DNA of 64,000 nucleotides from Dactylosporangium sp040605635 (GCF_040605635.1 NZ_JBEXDG010000059.1:1-64000), one strand, 5' to 3'. Shown: positions 8,466 through 16,930, counted from the stretch's first letter. The notes: generated from the letters alone by a model not told the origin. A program made the numbers and translations.

Positions 8466-9467
8466 TCAGTGCAGGGCGCTGGAGGCCCGGACGATCAGCT
8501 CGGGTGCCAGCAGTTGCCCGGCCGGCTCGTCCTGCGCCACGCTCACGGCCGGGCCCAGCAGGGCGCGGATCATCGCGTGTCCGACGGCCTCGATCGGCTG
8601 CCGGACGCTGGACAGGTCGAGCGCGCCGGCGGTCGGGGTGTCGTCGAAGCCGACGACGGCGAGCCGGGCGTGCCGCTGCCGCACCGTGCGAAGCACGCCC
8701 GCGGCGAGCGTGTCGGTGGCGGCGACGACGGCGGTCGGTGGGGTGGGATGCTCGAGCAGCGCCTCCGCCAGGCGCGCGCCGTTGGCGAGGGAGTCCTCGC
8801 CGCGCAGGTCGAGGTGGCGGGAGCCGTCGAGCAGGCCGTGCTTGTCCAACGTGGTGCGCCACCCTTCGGCGCGCCGGTCGCCGACCGCGACGCCCTCCGG
8901 GTAGCCGAGGAACGCGATGCGCCGGTGCCCGCGGGTGACCAGGTGCTCGACGGCGGCGGCCGTGCCGGCGGCGTTGTCGATGTCGACCCACGCATGTGCG
9001 TCCGCGCCGGTGCGGCCGAACGCGGCGAACGGGATCCGCAGCTGCCGCAGGGCGGGGGGCCGGGGATCGTCGGACTGGATGCCGTAGATCATGACGCCGT
9101 CGATCGCGCCGGCGCGGTGCAGGGCGTCGACGTTGGTGACCTCGTCGTCGGGGTCGTCGGCGGTGAACAGGAGCAGGTGGTGGTCGGCGGCGCGACCGGC
9201 CTCGGCGAGGGCGTGCAGGAGGCGGTCGTGCATGCTGCCCAGCGCGTGCGGGTGCATCGGCTCGATCCGGTAGCCGATCATGCGTGAGGTGGCGGCCCGC
9301 AGCGACTGCGCGACCCGGTTGGGCCTGTAGCCGAGCTGCTCGATCGCCGCCTCGACCCGCTGCCGGGTCTCCGGACGCACCCGCTGCGGCGCGTTGAGCA
9401 CGTTGGACACGGTCTGCCGGGAAACACCGGCGGCCCGTGCGACGTCCTCGACGGTTGGCGGGTTCAC
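8466..9467 (-). CDS. LacI-family repressor of the adjacent sugar-uptake genes
   Basis: 333 aa from a GTG at 9467 behind GAGGAGG. The N-terminal HTH is T-V-E-D-V-A-R-A-A-G-V-S-R-Q-T-V-S-N-V-L-N with the hinge helix S-L-R-A-A around residue 55. The sugar-binding periplasmic-type domain follows, including the G-F-D-D strand of the LacI/GalR dimer core. It is first in the minus-strand operon and diverges from the glycoside hydrolase at 9587. Two identical palindromes between them are the likely binding sites, so one repressor probably controls both transcripts and is released by the imported sugar or its breakdown product. Confidence 0.93.
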   Translation of the reverse strand: MNPPTVEDVARAAGVSRQTVSNVLNAPQRVRPETRQRVEAAIEQLGYRPNRVAQSLRAATSRMIGYRIEPMHPHALGSMHDRLLHALAEAGRAADHHLLLFTADDPDDEVTNVDALHRAGAIDGVMIYGIQSDDPRPPALRQLRIPFAAFGRTGADAHAWVDIDNAAGTAAAVEHLVTRGHRRIAFLGYPEGVAVGDRRAEGWRTTLDKHGLLDGSRHLDLRGEDSLANGARLAEALLEHPTPPTAVVAATDTLAAGVLRTVRQRHARLAVVGFDDTPTAGALDLSSVRQPIEAVGHAMIRALLGPAVSVAQDEPAGQLLAPELIVRASSALH

Positions 9468-9489
9468 GCGTCCTCCTCACTTTGTGGTG

Positions 9490-9535
9490 TTGAACGTTCA
9501 AATCAGGTCTTGCGGGCGTCCGTTTGAACGTTCAA
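9490..9535. promoter_or_regulatory. Paired LacI operators TTGAACGTTCAA
   Basis: The perfect 12-bp palindrome TTGAACGTTCAA occurs at 9490-9501 and again at 9524-9535, centres 34 bp apart, in the 119-bp divergent region between the lacI start and the hydrolase start. The central CG and the length match operators of the LacI family. Confidence 0.8.
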
Positions 9536-9586
9536 CATGGATGATCGGACAATCTCACCCGCTACCGACGTTGTCAAGGGACCGAA

Positions 9587-11476
9587 ATGGCGCAGCCGTA
9601 CCTCCACGAGCACGTGACGTGTGTCGCCGCACCGGCGACCTGGCTCTCCGGCCCGTCCGGGCAGTTGCGCGGCGGCGCCGACGGCCTCTACGTCGACGAC
9701 CGCAGGGTCCTGTCCAGGCTGGTCGTCACCGTCGACGGCGCCGAACCGGTCCCGGTCCAGGTGCGCCGCACCGGCGCGTCGTCGGCCCGCTTCACGGCGG
9801 TGCTGCCGGCGCTCGGCGACGACGGCCCGGACCCGACCGTCTCGCTCACCCGCGACCGGCGCACCGATCCCCGCGGCGGCACCGAGACCATCACCCTGAC
9901 CAACCTGTCCCACGTCACGCTGGACGTGTCGGTCGCGGTCGAGGCGGCCACCGACTGGGCCACCATGGGCGCGGTGAAGGACGGGAACGTCCCTCCGTCC
10001 ACAGTGGACTTCCCGGACGGTGTCGAGGTCGTCCCGTCGCCGTTGCCCGACGCGGGCCCCCTGGGCTGGCGGGTCACCGTCGCGCCGCGCGCGAGCTGGA
10101 CCGCCACGCTGCGCTTCACCCGCACCGACGCCGCGCCGGCCGCCCGTGCGGCCGCACCGAGTCCGCTGCGGGTGACCGCCGACGACCGGCGGCTCGACGC
10201 GCTCGTGCGGGCCGGTGTCGAGGACCTCGACGCGTTGCGGCACGCCGACGGCTACTACACCGCGGGCAGCCCCTGGTATCTCACGCTCTTCGGCCGCGAC
10301 TCCCTGTGGGCGGCCCGCCTCGCCCTGCCGCTCGGCACCGACGCCGCCGCCGGCACGCTGCGCGCGCTCGCCGCGCGGCAGGGCGTCAGGCACGACCCGG
10401 ACACCGACGAGGAGCCCGGCAAGATCCTGCACGAGGTCCGTCCCGCCGATGCCGCCCACTGGCTGCCGCCGGTCTACTACGGCACCGTCGACGCCACCGC
10501 GCTGTTCATCAGTACCGCCGCCGACGCCTACCGCTGGGGGCTGCCCGCCGACGAGGTGCGCTCGTTGGTGCCGAACGTGGAGCGGGCCCTGGACTGGCTC
10601 GCCGGGCACGACGGCTTCATCGCCTACCGGTCCAGCGCGAAGGGCCTCGCCAACCACGGCTGGAAGGACTCCGGCGACGGCATCCAGTTCGCCGACGGGC
10701 GCATCGCCAAGGGGCCGCTCGCGCTGTGTGAGGTCCAGGCGTACGCCTACCGTGCCGCCCTGGACGGCGCCTGGCTCCTCGATGCGTTCGACCGCCCGTC
10801 GGCGGACCACTGGCGCGGCTGGGCCGCCGACCTCGCCGAGCGGTTCCGCGCCGCGTTCTGGTGCCCCGCCGGCCATCCCGCGGTCGCCCTCGACGGCGCC
10901 GGCGCCCAGGTCGACAGCGTCACCTCCAACATCGGCCACCTGCTCGGCACCGGCCTGCTCGCACCGCAGGAGAGCGCGCGGGTCGCCGGCCAGCTCGCCG
11001 GGCTGCGGTCCCCGTTCGGCATCCGGACCGTCGCGCCGTCGTCGGGCGGGTACAACTTCCTGTCCTACCACCTCGGCTCGGTCTGGCCGCACGACACCGC
11101 GATCGCCCTGCTCGGCCTGGTCCGCGACGGCCACCGCGAGGAGGCGGCAGCGGTCATCCGGGCGCTGCTGAACGCCTCGGAACGCTTCGACGCCCGCCTC
11201 CCGGAACTCTTCGGCGGCGACGACTCCCCGACCCCGTACCCGGCCTCCTGCCGCCCCCAGGCCTGGGCCGCGGCGACCGGCCCCGCCGTGCTCACCGCCC
11301 TGCTGGGCCTGGACGTCGACGCCACCGCCGGCCGGCTCACGCTGAACCCCATCGCCCCGTCCCCGGTCGGCGCGTACCGCGTCCAGGGCCTGCGCGTCGC
11401 CGGTGGCGAACTCGACGTGAGCGTGACCGCCGCAGGCGAGGCCACCATCCACAGCGCGCCTAAATTTCAGTCTTGA
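9587..11476 (+). CDS. Glycogen-debranching-enzyme-type (GDE_N_bis) alpha-glycosidase
   Basis: 629 aa, no signal peptide, so probably cytoplasmic. Residues 1 to about 190 are the beta-rich N-terminal domain seen in bacterial amylo-alpha-1,6-glucosidase-like proteins (L-Y-V-D-D-R-R-V-L-S-R-L). The rest is an (alpha/alpha)6 barrel with W-Y-L-T-L-F-G-R-D-S-L-W-A, W-K-D-S-G-D-G and S-V-W-P-H-D-T-A. It probably removes branches from, or otherwise hydrolyses, imported alpha-linked oligosaccharides. It is divergent from the LacI-ABC operon and shares the operator region with it. The exact linkage specificity is unknown. Confidence 0.88.
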   Translation: MAQPYLHEHVTCVAAPATWLSGPSGQLRGGADGLYVDDRRVLSRLVVTVDGAEPVPVQVRRTGASSARFTAVLPALGDDGPDPTVSLTRDRRTDPRGGTETITLTNLSHVTLDVSVAVEAATDWATMGAVKDGNVPPSTVDFPDGVEVVPSPLPDAGPLGWRVTVAPRASWTATLRFTRTDAAPAARAAAPSPLRVTADDRRLDALVRAGVEDLDALRHADGYYTAGSPWYLTLFGRDSLWAARLALPLGTDAAAGTLRALAARQGVRHDPDTDEEPGKILHEVRPADAAHWLPPVYYGTVDATALFISTAADAYRWGLPADEVRSLVPNVERALDWLAGHDGFIAYRSSAKGLANHGWKDSGDGIQFADGRIAKGPLALCEVQAYAYRAALDGAWLLDAFDRPSADHWRGWAADLAERFRAAFWCPAGHPAVALDGAGAQVDSVTSNIGHLLGTGLLAPQESARVAGQLAGLRSPFGIRTVAPSSGGYNFLSYHLGSVWPHDTAIALLGLVRDGHREEAAAVIRALLNASERFDARLPELFGGDDSPTPYPASCRPQAWAAATGPAVLTALLGLDVDATAGRLTLNPIAPSPVGAYRVQGLRVAGGELDVSVTAAGEATIHSAPKFQS

Positions 11477-11502
11477 CTTATATAAGTCACGGATGACATT
11501 GT
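11473..11502 (+). promoter_or_regulatory. ArsR promoter with overlapping 16-bp palindrome; possibly leaderless
   Basis: TGACTTATATAAGTCA (11474-11489) is a perfect palindrome overlapping a TTGACT -35 box (11473-11478). With an 18-bp spacer the -10 would be CATTGT (11497-11502), placing transcription start at or next to the GTG at 11509. No Shine-Dalgarno sequence precedes that GTG. An ArsR dimer on this palindrome would block its own promoter. Confidence 0.6.
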
Positions 11503-11508
11503 CTGCCT

Positions 11509-11856
11509 GTGCATGCGTTTGACGTGCTGGGGGATCCGGTGCGGCGGCGGATCCTGGAGCTGCTCGCCGAGGGCGAGCTGACCGCGGGAGCCGTCAGTGA
11601 GGTCGTCCGGGAGGAGTTCGGGATCTCGCAGCCCGCGGTGTCGCAGCACCTGAAGGTGCTGCGGGAGTCGGGCTTCGCGACCGTGCGTGCCGACGGCACC
11701 CGGCGGCTGTATGCCGTCGACGCCGGACCGCTGCGGGAGGTCGACGCCTGGCTGGAGCGCTTCCGCGGGTTCTGGGACCAGCGCCTGGACGCGCTCGGCA
11801 CCGAGCTTGCACGCGGGAGACGACGGCGGACTTCGAGGGAAGGGCCTGACCAGTGA
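11509..11856 (+). CDS. ArsR-family transcriptional regulator
   Basis: 115 aa from a GTG. The winged-helix HTH spans residues 1-90: F-D-V-L-G-D-P-V-R-R-R-I-L-E-L-L, then I-S-Q-P-A-V-S-Q-H-L-K-V-L-R recognition helix and a wing ending R-R-L-Y. There is no Cys cluster of the metal-sensing subgroups. The C-terminal W-L-E-R-F-R-G-F-W helix is typical of ArsR proteins paired with AHSA1/SRPBCC partners. The downstream gene overlaps by 4 bp (GTGA), so the pair is translationally coupled. It likely represses itself through the palindrome immediately upstream. Confidence 0.92.
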   Translation: MHAFDVLGDPVRRRILELLAEGELTAGAVSEVVREEFGISQPAVSQHLKVLRESGFATVRADGTRRLYAVDAGPLREVDAWLERFRGFWDQRLDALGTELARGRRRRTSREGPDQ

Positions 11857-12491
11857 TCGACATCGTCAAGCAGATCAACGCCACGCATCGCGAGATCGGC
11901 AGTCACCCGGTCGCCGCGGGGGAGGGACGGTCGCTGCTGCTGCGCCGCGCGTACGACGCGGCGATCGAAGACGTGTGGGACGCCTGCACGGACCGCGAGC
12001 GCCTCGGCCGGTGGCTCGGGCAGGTCGACGGTGACCTGCGGCTGGGCGGCACGTTCCAGCTCAAGGACAACGCCGGTGGGGAGGTCCTGCGCTGCGAGGA
12101 GCCGCGGCTGCTCAAGGTGACCTGGTCCTTCGGCGGCGACATGGTGACCGAGGTCGAGCTGCGGCTCACGCCCGACGGCGACGGCACCGTGCTGGAGCTG
12201 GAGCACTCCTCGCCCGCCGAGGTCGTTGACGAGCTCGTCCGCGCGTACGGGCCGGGCGGCACCATCGGCATCGGCGGCGGCTGGGACCTCGCGCTGCTCG
12301 GCCTGGACCTGTTCCTGCACGGCACCGGCTTCGACCCGGCCACCTGGGAGGCCGCGCCCGAGGTGAAGGACTTCGCCACCCGGGCCTGCCATGCCTGGGG
12401 CGCGGCGATCCAGCAGGCCTGGGGACTCGGCGACGACGACATCGCCGCGGGCGTCGCGTTCGGCGTGCAGCACTACGCGCCCGCCGGATGA
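11853..12491 (+). CDS. SRPBCC (AHSA1-like) ligand-binding domain protein
   Basis: 212 aa starting at a GTG that overlaps the ArsR stop. Residues about 20-140 fit the Bet v1-like helix-grip fold: L-L-L-R-R-A-Y-D-A-A-I-E-D-V-W-D-A-C-T, W-L-G-Q-V, G-G-T-F-Q, V-T-W-S-F and a G-G-G-W-D-L-A-L-L-G-L-D-L long C-terminal helix. ArsR-AHSA1 pairs are widespread in actinomycetes; the SRPBCC partner probably binds a small hydrophobic molecule, but no ligand is established here. The C-terminal about 60 residues extend beyond the minimal domain. Confidence 0.88.
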   Translation: MIDIVKQINATHREIGSHPVAAGEGRSLLLRRAYDAAIEDVWDACTDRERLGRWLGQVDGDLRLGGTFQLKDNAGGEVLRCEEPRLLKVTWSFGGDMVTEVELRLTPDGDGTVLELEHSSPAEVVDELVRAYGPGGTIGIGGGWDLALLGLDLFLHGTGFDPATWEAAPEVKDFATRACHAWGAAIQQAWGLGDDDIAAGVAFGVQHYAPAG

Positions 12492-12649
12492 CGGTGCCCG
12501 AAGGGCCTTAGTAATACGACTAATCAGTCTCTGGTAATGCGCTGCCCGCCCACCGCAAGTTTTCCTCAAGGTCCCTTCCGGGGGCTCGGGCGGGCGGCGC
12601 CGGCTGCTTATGGTCTGCGGGGCCCGTAGGTGGACGAGAGGCAGATGTC

Positions 12650-13987
12650 GTGGGATCCAGGACCTCGATGGTCGTGGCATTGATCGGTGTGACAGCCCTC
12701 ATGGCCGGTTGCGGCACGAGCCCCGCCCTCGACCCGGGCAAGCCGCTCGTCGTGCACCTCTACGGGTCCGACGCCAACATGACCAACTCGCTCAAGGACA
12801 AGCTCGCCGGGTCCCCCGGGCTGCTGGCCGGGATGGTCGGCACCACGCCGCTGCTCGCGCTGCCCGAGTCGTTCCAGCAGCGGCTGCGCGGGGTGGACCC
12901 GTCGCTGGTGGACTACGGCTACGCCGCCGAGGCGTACGACGCGGTCATGCTCGCCGCCCTCGCCGCCGAGTCGGCACGCACCACCCAGCCGCTGACGGTG
13001 GCGAAGTACATCGTGGGCGCCTCGACCTCCGGTACGATCTGCGACACCCCCGCCGCCTGCCTGAACCTGGCCAAGGCCGGCAAGGACTTCGCGTATCGCG
13101 GCGTGTCGATGCGCCGCAGCGGTCTCAGCGACACCGGTGAGCCCTCCTCGGCGTCCTACGGCACGCTGCACTTCGACCGCGACAACATGATCAACAGCAA
13201 CATGACGGAGTACATCGGCGCCGGCGACGAGTCGCTCGCCTCCACCGCGCCCGCCCCGCCGTTCACCGCCTACCCCAACTTCACCGGCGGCGCGAAGAAG
13301 CCGCCCGCGCTGAAGATCGGCGGGCTCATGCCGCACACCGGGCGGCTCGCGTACCGCAGCCCGCCCCGCTTCGCCGCCGCCAAGCTCGCCGTCGCGGACG
13401 TCAACGCCGCCGGCGGCGTGCTGGGGCAGCCCGTCGAGTGGGTCGACGGCGACGACGGCACCGACGCCACCATCGCCGCCGCGACCGTGGACCGGTTCAT
13501 CGGCCTGGGCGTGCAGGTCATCATCGGCGCGTCCTCCTCCAGCGTGACGAAGTCGGTCATCCCGAAGATCGCCGCCGCCGGCCGGATCCTCATCTCCCCG
13601 TCGTCCACATCGGACGAACTCAGCGCCGTCGCGGACAACGGCCTGTTCTTCCGCACCGCACCGCCCGACCACCTGCAGGCCCGCGCCCTCACCGACGTGA
13701 TCATGCGCGACGGCCCGCACAAGGTGATGATCCTCGCCCGCGAGGACGCCTACGGGCTGGGCCTGCAGAAGAACGTGAAGGCGAACCTGATCGCGGCCGG
13801 GATGCCGGAGAGCGGCGTCGACCTCGTGACCTACCAGACCACGGTCGAGGACTTCAGCGGCCTCGCCACCCGTGTCCGGACCGGTGTCCCCGATGCCGTG
13901 CTCATCCTCGGGTACGACGAGACCGCCCTCATCGTGACGGCCCTCTTCGCGCAGAAGGTCGGCACATTCGGGGCTTTCAACAGCTGA
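12650..13987 (+). CDS. LivJ/K-like ABC substrate-binding lipoprotein with circularly permuted domain order
   Basis: 445 aa from a GTG; the leader ends A-L-M-A-G-C (Cys21, lipobox). Residues about 35-200 match what is normally the C-terminal half of a branched-chain amino-acid type binding protein: Y-G-S-D, G-T-T-P, S-L-V-D-Y-G-Y-A-A-E-A-Y-D-A-V-M-L-A-A-L, a C-x6-C-L pair, G-K-D-F-A-Y-R-G-V-S, G-E-P-S-S-A-S-Y. Only at residue 222 does the usual mature N-terminus appear (K-I-G-G-L-M-P-H-T-G), and the protein ends at L-I-V-T-A-L-F-A-Q-K-V-G, which in ordinary family members is followed by the segment found here at residue 35. So both halves are present but exchanged, joined by a Pro/Thr/Ala linker. 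No permease or ATPase is adjacent. Substrate unknown. Confidence 0.85.
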   Translation: MGSRTSMVVALIGVTALMAGCGTSPALDPGKPLVVHLYGSDANMTNSLKDKLAGSPGLLAGMVGTTPLLALPESFQQRLRGVDPSLVDYGYAAEAYDAVMLAALAAESARTTQPLTVAKYIVGASTSGTICDTPAACLNLAKAGKDFAYRGVSMRRSGLSDTGEPSSASYGTLHFDRDNMINSNMTEYIGAGDESLASTAPAPPFTAYPNFTGGAKKPPALKIGGLMPHTGRLAYRSPPRFAAAKLAVADVNAAGGVLGQPVEWVDGDDGTDATIAAATVDRFIGLGVQVIIGASSSSVTKSVIPKIAAAGRILISPSSTSDELSAVADNGLFFRTAPPDHLQARALTDVIMRDGPHKVMILAREDAYGLGLQKNVKANLIAAGMPESGVDLVTYQTTVEDFSGLATRVRTGVPDAVLILGYDETALIVTALFAQKVGTFGAFNS

Positions 13988-14039
13988 ACCGTCATCCACG
14001 GGTGCGGCCGTTCGTCGGGTGACTCCCCGGGCGTGATCC

Positions 14040-15203
14040 TCAGATGATGGTGTGCGTCCAGTACATGATCCACAGCGCGAACAGGACGCCCTGGGCGCAC
14101 GCGAGCGCGGGCGCGACGGCCGTCTCGGCCTCCCGGCGCGCGGTCCATCTGGCCAGCAGGACGGCGAGCGGAAACGCGATGAGGAGGTAGCGCAGCAGAC
14201 TCCGGTACACCACCTCGCCGATCGTCATCGAGGCGAGGACGAGCAGCACGGTGTAGACGGCGTACGCCGGATGCAGCCGCCACGGGCCGGCCACGCCGAC
14301 GAGGGTGAGCGCCACCACGGCGAGGGCGATCCACAGCCGCGTCCGGTCGATCAGCGGCGCCTCGACGTCGTTCAGGGTCTGCCAGACGGTGTGCAGCGGG
14401 TTCTGCGGCTCGATCTGCCAGCCGCGGCGCTGCTCGTTCTGATAGTCGAACCAGTCGCCGACCTTCCAGTAGCTGTAGGCCATGAACGTCAGCCAGCCGG
14501 CGGGCACCAGCAGCAGCGCCAGCGACCTCGGCTTCCGGTCCCGCAACGCCAGCATCGCCAGTGGGATGACGATCAGGAAGCCGACGGACCGGCTCATCGC
14601 GGCGAAGTAGCCGATGCCGCTCGCCAGCAGCCACTGCCCGCGCTCCGCGTGGTAGAACGCCGCCACGGTCAGGCACAGGAACAGCGACTCGGTCAGCGGT
14701 GCCTGGAAGAGGAACGCGGCCGGCATCAGCGCCAGGAAGCGGCAGGCCCGCCGGGCGGTCCCGTGGTCCTCGGGGTCCTTGCCGATGACCAGGGTCCATC
14801 TGTACACATAGGACAGCAGGACGACGTAGGCCGCCGAGCTGACCAGCGTCATCGCCAGTGGGGTGTCGCCGCCGGTGACGGTCGCGACCGCCTTGCCCAG
14901 CACCGGGTACAGCAGCGGGAAGCCGGTGTGCGCCCAGCTGAGCCACGGCAGCTCGGCGAGGTTGTGGTACTGGAACGCGTCCCAGGCGAACCACATCGAA
15001 TACCAGACGTGCTCCGACACCGCCGCCTGGTCCTGCAGCATCTGCCGCTCGGCCTCCGGCGGCCCGGCCCCGGCACCTTCCAGCGCCCGCCGCACCAGGA
15101 CGCCGAGCAGGCTGAGCACGACTCTCGCCACCGCGAACACCAGCAGCGCATACCGCCAGTGCGGCGGGACGCGCGAAACCGCATCCACCAGCCGCTGCCT
15201 CAT
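14040..15203 (-). CDS. PIG-V-like integral membrane mannosyltransferase
   Basis: 387 aa with about eight or more hydrophobic segments. After the first helix there is the loop motif W-F-A-W-D-A-F-Q-Y-H-N-L-A-E, typical of the PIG-V/GT76-like bacterial mannosyltransferase family where the Asp is thought catalytic. Other family marks are F-L-A-L-M-P-A-A-F-L-F-Q-A-P-L-T-E-S-L-F and S-R-S-V-G. It probably moves a sugar from a polyprenyl-phosphate donor to an acceptor outside the membrane. It is a single gene, divergent from a small GntR regulator. Acceptor and donor are not deducible. Confidence 0.8.
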   Translation of the reverse strand: MRQRLVDAVSRVPPHWRYALLVFAVARVVLSLLGVLVRRALEGAGAGPPEAERQMLQDQAAVSEHVWYSMWFAWDAFQYHNLAELPWLSWAHTGFPLLYPVLGKAVATVTGGDTPLAMTLVSSAAYVVLLSYVYRWTLVIGKDPEDHGTARRACRFLALMPAAFLFQAPLTESLFLCLTVAAFYHAERGQWLLASGIGYFAAMSRSVGFLIVIPLAMLALRDRKPRSLALLLVPAGWLTFMAYSYWKVGDWFDYQNEQRRGWQIEPQNPLHTVWQTLNDVEAPLIDRTRLWIALAVVALTLVGVAGPWRLHPAYAVYTVLLVLASMTIGEVVYRSLLRYLLIAFPLAVLLARWTARREAETAVAPALACAQGVLFALWIMYWTHTII

Positions 15204-15348
15204 CGCTTCGTGACGCTACCCAACCGGACCGCCGTGCAACTGCCCCGGCGGCGATCGTGACGCTGAGATGAGTCTCACCGCCGTGGCGGGCAACCTCCGG
15301 CGGCCCCCCGGCGCTCGTCCCGGCGGCGGCACCGGCGATGATCGGGGG

Positions 15349-15708
15349 ATGTTCGTCATCGACGCGACCTCGTCCGTGCCGCCGTTCGAGCAGCTGCGGG
15401 TCCAGTTCGCGGAGCGGATCCGGGACCGGACGATGCCGGTGGGCCTGAAGCTGCCGACGATCCGCGGCCTGGCCACGGAGCTCGGCCTCGCCGCGAACAC
15501 GGTCGCCAGGACCTACCGGGAGCTGGAGGAGGCGGGGCTGATCGAGACGCGTGGCCGGGCCGGGTCGTTCGTGTCGGCGGCCGGCGAGCAGACCCGCGAA
15601 CGGGCCCGCCGTGCCGCCGAGGACTACGCGGCCGTGGTCGCGAGCCTCGGCATCGGGGCGGGGGAGGCCCTGAGCATCGTCGAGGCGGCCGTCAACCGGA
15701 GGGGCTGA
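15349..15708 (+). CDS. Short GntR-family (YtrA-type) regulator
   Basis: An ATG at 15349 after GGGGG gives 119 aa (F-V-I-D-A-T-S-S-V-P-P-F-E-Q-L-R...); an upstream in-frame ATG at 15268 would add a Pro/Gly-rich stretch that is not conserved in this family. Residues 10-75 are the GntR winged helix: L-P-T-I-R-G-L-A-T-E-L-G-L-A-A-N-T-V-A-R-T-Y-R-E-L-E. Only about 45 residues follow, as in YtrA-type regulators that lack a large effector domain. Such genes often sit beside membrane transport genes; here the neighbour is the divergent mannosyltransferase. Confidence 0.88.
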   Translation: MFVIDATSSVPPFEQLRVQFAERIRDRTMPVGLKLPTIRGLATELGLAANTVARTYRELEEAGLIETRGRAGSFVSAAGEQTRERARRAAEDYAAVVASLGIGAGEALSIVEAAVNRRG

Positions 15709-15735
15709 CGCCCCTGCCGGCCGTCAACCGGAAGG

Positions 15736-16761
15736 CTAACGGCTCGCCGGGGCGACGCCGGTGGACTCGCGGACGACGAGGCGGCCGGGCTGGCGGACGA
15801 CGCCCGAGTGCTGGTCGCCGTCGAGGGCGGCGAACAGATGGCGGACGGCGGTCGCGCCGAGCTGCTCGAGGTTGAGGTCCACTGTGGTCAGTGGCGGGCG
15901 GCACTCGGTGGCGAAGACCTCCCAGTTGTCGTAGCCGACCACGGCCACGTCGTCGGGGCAGGTGCGGCCCAGGTCGCGCAGCGCCTCGGTGACGCCGGAG
16001 GCGATCTGGTCGTTGCCGCAGAAGATGGCGTCGATGTCGGGGTGGGAGGCGAGCAGGCGGGTCGTCGCGTGCCGGCCCCAGCGCTGGGACCACTGTCCGA
16101 ACAGTGGCTCGCCGACCAGTCCGAGGCCCGCCGACGACAGCCCCGCGGCGAAGGCGAGGGCGCGGTCGCGGGCGGCGCGGTATCCGTGGTCGCCGGTGAT
16201 GTGGGCGATGCGCCGCCGGCCCAGCGACACGAGGTGCTCCGCAGCCAGGTGCGCGCCGCCGGCGTCGTCGGCCACCACGGACAGGTCGGCGGGATCGTCG
16301 GACTCGCAGTAGGCGTACACCACCGGCACCGGGATGCTGCGGGTCAGCGACGGGCGCAGGTCGTTGGCGTCGCCGAGGATGATGAAGCCGTCGACCTGGC
16401 GGGCGAGCAGGGTGCGGATGTAGTGCTGGCGGCGGATCGAGTCGCCGCGGGCGTCGCAGAGCAGGACGCTCATCTGCTCGTTGCCCAGCGCGTTCTCCGC
16501 GCCGAGGAGGACCGGGATCGCGAAGCGGGCGGCCGACAGCTCGTCGGTGAGCAGGCCGATGGTGCGGGTGTTGCCCGAGATCAGGCCGCGGGCGAGGACG
16601 TTGGGCTGGAAGGACAGCTCCTCCGCGGCCTGCTGCACCCGGCGCCGCGTCGCGGGCGCCACCTCGTCGCGGGCGTTGAGCGCCTTGGAGGCGGTCGCGA
16701 CCGAGACGCCGGCGAGCTTGGCGACATCCGTGAGGGTGACCTGCGCGCGTTTCCTGCTCAC
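15736..16761 (-). CDS. LacI-family repressor of the arabinofuranosidase transcript
   Basis: 341 aa from a GTG with AAAGG about 8 bases upstream. HTH: T-L-T-D-V-A-K-L-A-G-V-S-V-A-T-A-S-K-A-L-N; hinge helix region L-A-R-G-L-I; effector domain with I-F-C-G-N-D-Q-I-A-S-G and V-V-G-Y-D-N-W. It is divergent from the GH127 gene at 16949. Two closely similar A/T-rich inverted repeats in the shared 187-bp region are its probable operators. The inducer is likely an arabinose-containing sugar, by context only. Confidence 0.93.
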   Translation of the reverse strand: MSRKRAQVTLTDVAKLAGVSVATASKALNARDEVAPATRRRVQQAAEELSFQPNVLARGLISGNTRTIGLLTDELSAARFAIPVLLGAENALGNEQMSVLLCDARGDSIRRQHYIRTLLARQVDGFIILGDANDLRPSLTRSIPVPVVYAYCESDDPADLSVVADDAGGAHLAAEHLVSLGRRRIAHITGDHGYRAARDRALAFAAGLSSAGLGLVGEPLFGQWSQRWGRHATTRLLASHPDIDAIFCGNDQIASGVTEALRDLGRTCPDDVAVVGYDNWEVFATECRPPLTTVDLNLEQLGATAVRHLFAALDGDQHSGVVRQPGRLVVRESTGVAPASR

Positions 16762-16782
16762 CAGCGGCCTTTCTGAAAGATA

Positions 16783-16797
16783 CCGAAAACTTTTCGG
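16783..16797. promoter_or_regulatory. LacI operator 1 (CCGAAAA-C-TTTTCGG)
   Basis: A perfect 7-1-7 inverted repeat lies 22 bp upstream of the lacI start, placed to control the repressor gene itself. Confidence 0.7.
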
Positions 16798-16885
16798 CGA
16801 GCATACACATGCTCAGTTGCGTGTCACAACTGTCACAAGGTCACATGCAGGTCGGATCCTGAAGTGAGCGCACACAAATCGACCG

Positions 16886-16930
16886 TTGACACGGCGGTGC
16901 AGTGCTGCCATCCTTCCGAAAAGGTTTTCG
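16886..16930 (+). promoter_or_regulatory. GH127 promoter and LacI operator 2
   Basis: TTGACA (16886-16891) and CATCCT (16909-16914) are 17 bp apart. Immediately downstream, CCGAAAA-GG-TTTTCGA (16916-16931) repeats operator 1 with a 2-bp centre and one mismatch. A repressor there would cover the transcription start. Confidence 0.6.

Noticed and set aside
7213..9501. A single long protein combining the LacI region and the sugar-binding protein
   Set aside because: The frame runs through the lacI gene in a different phase; the binding protein has its own start, ribosome site and lipoprotein leader at 8436.
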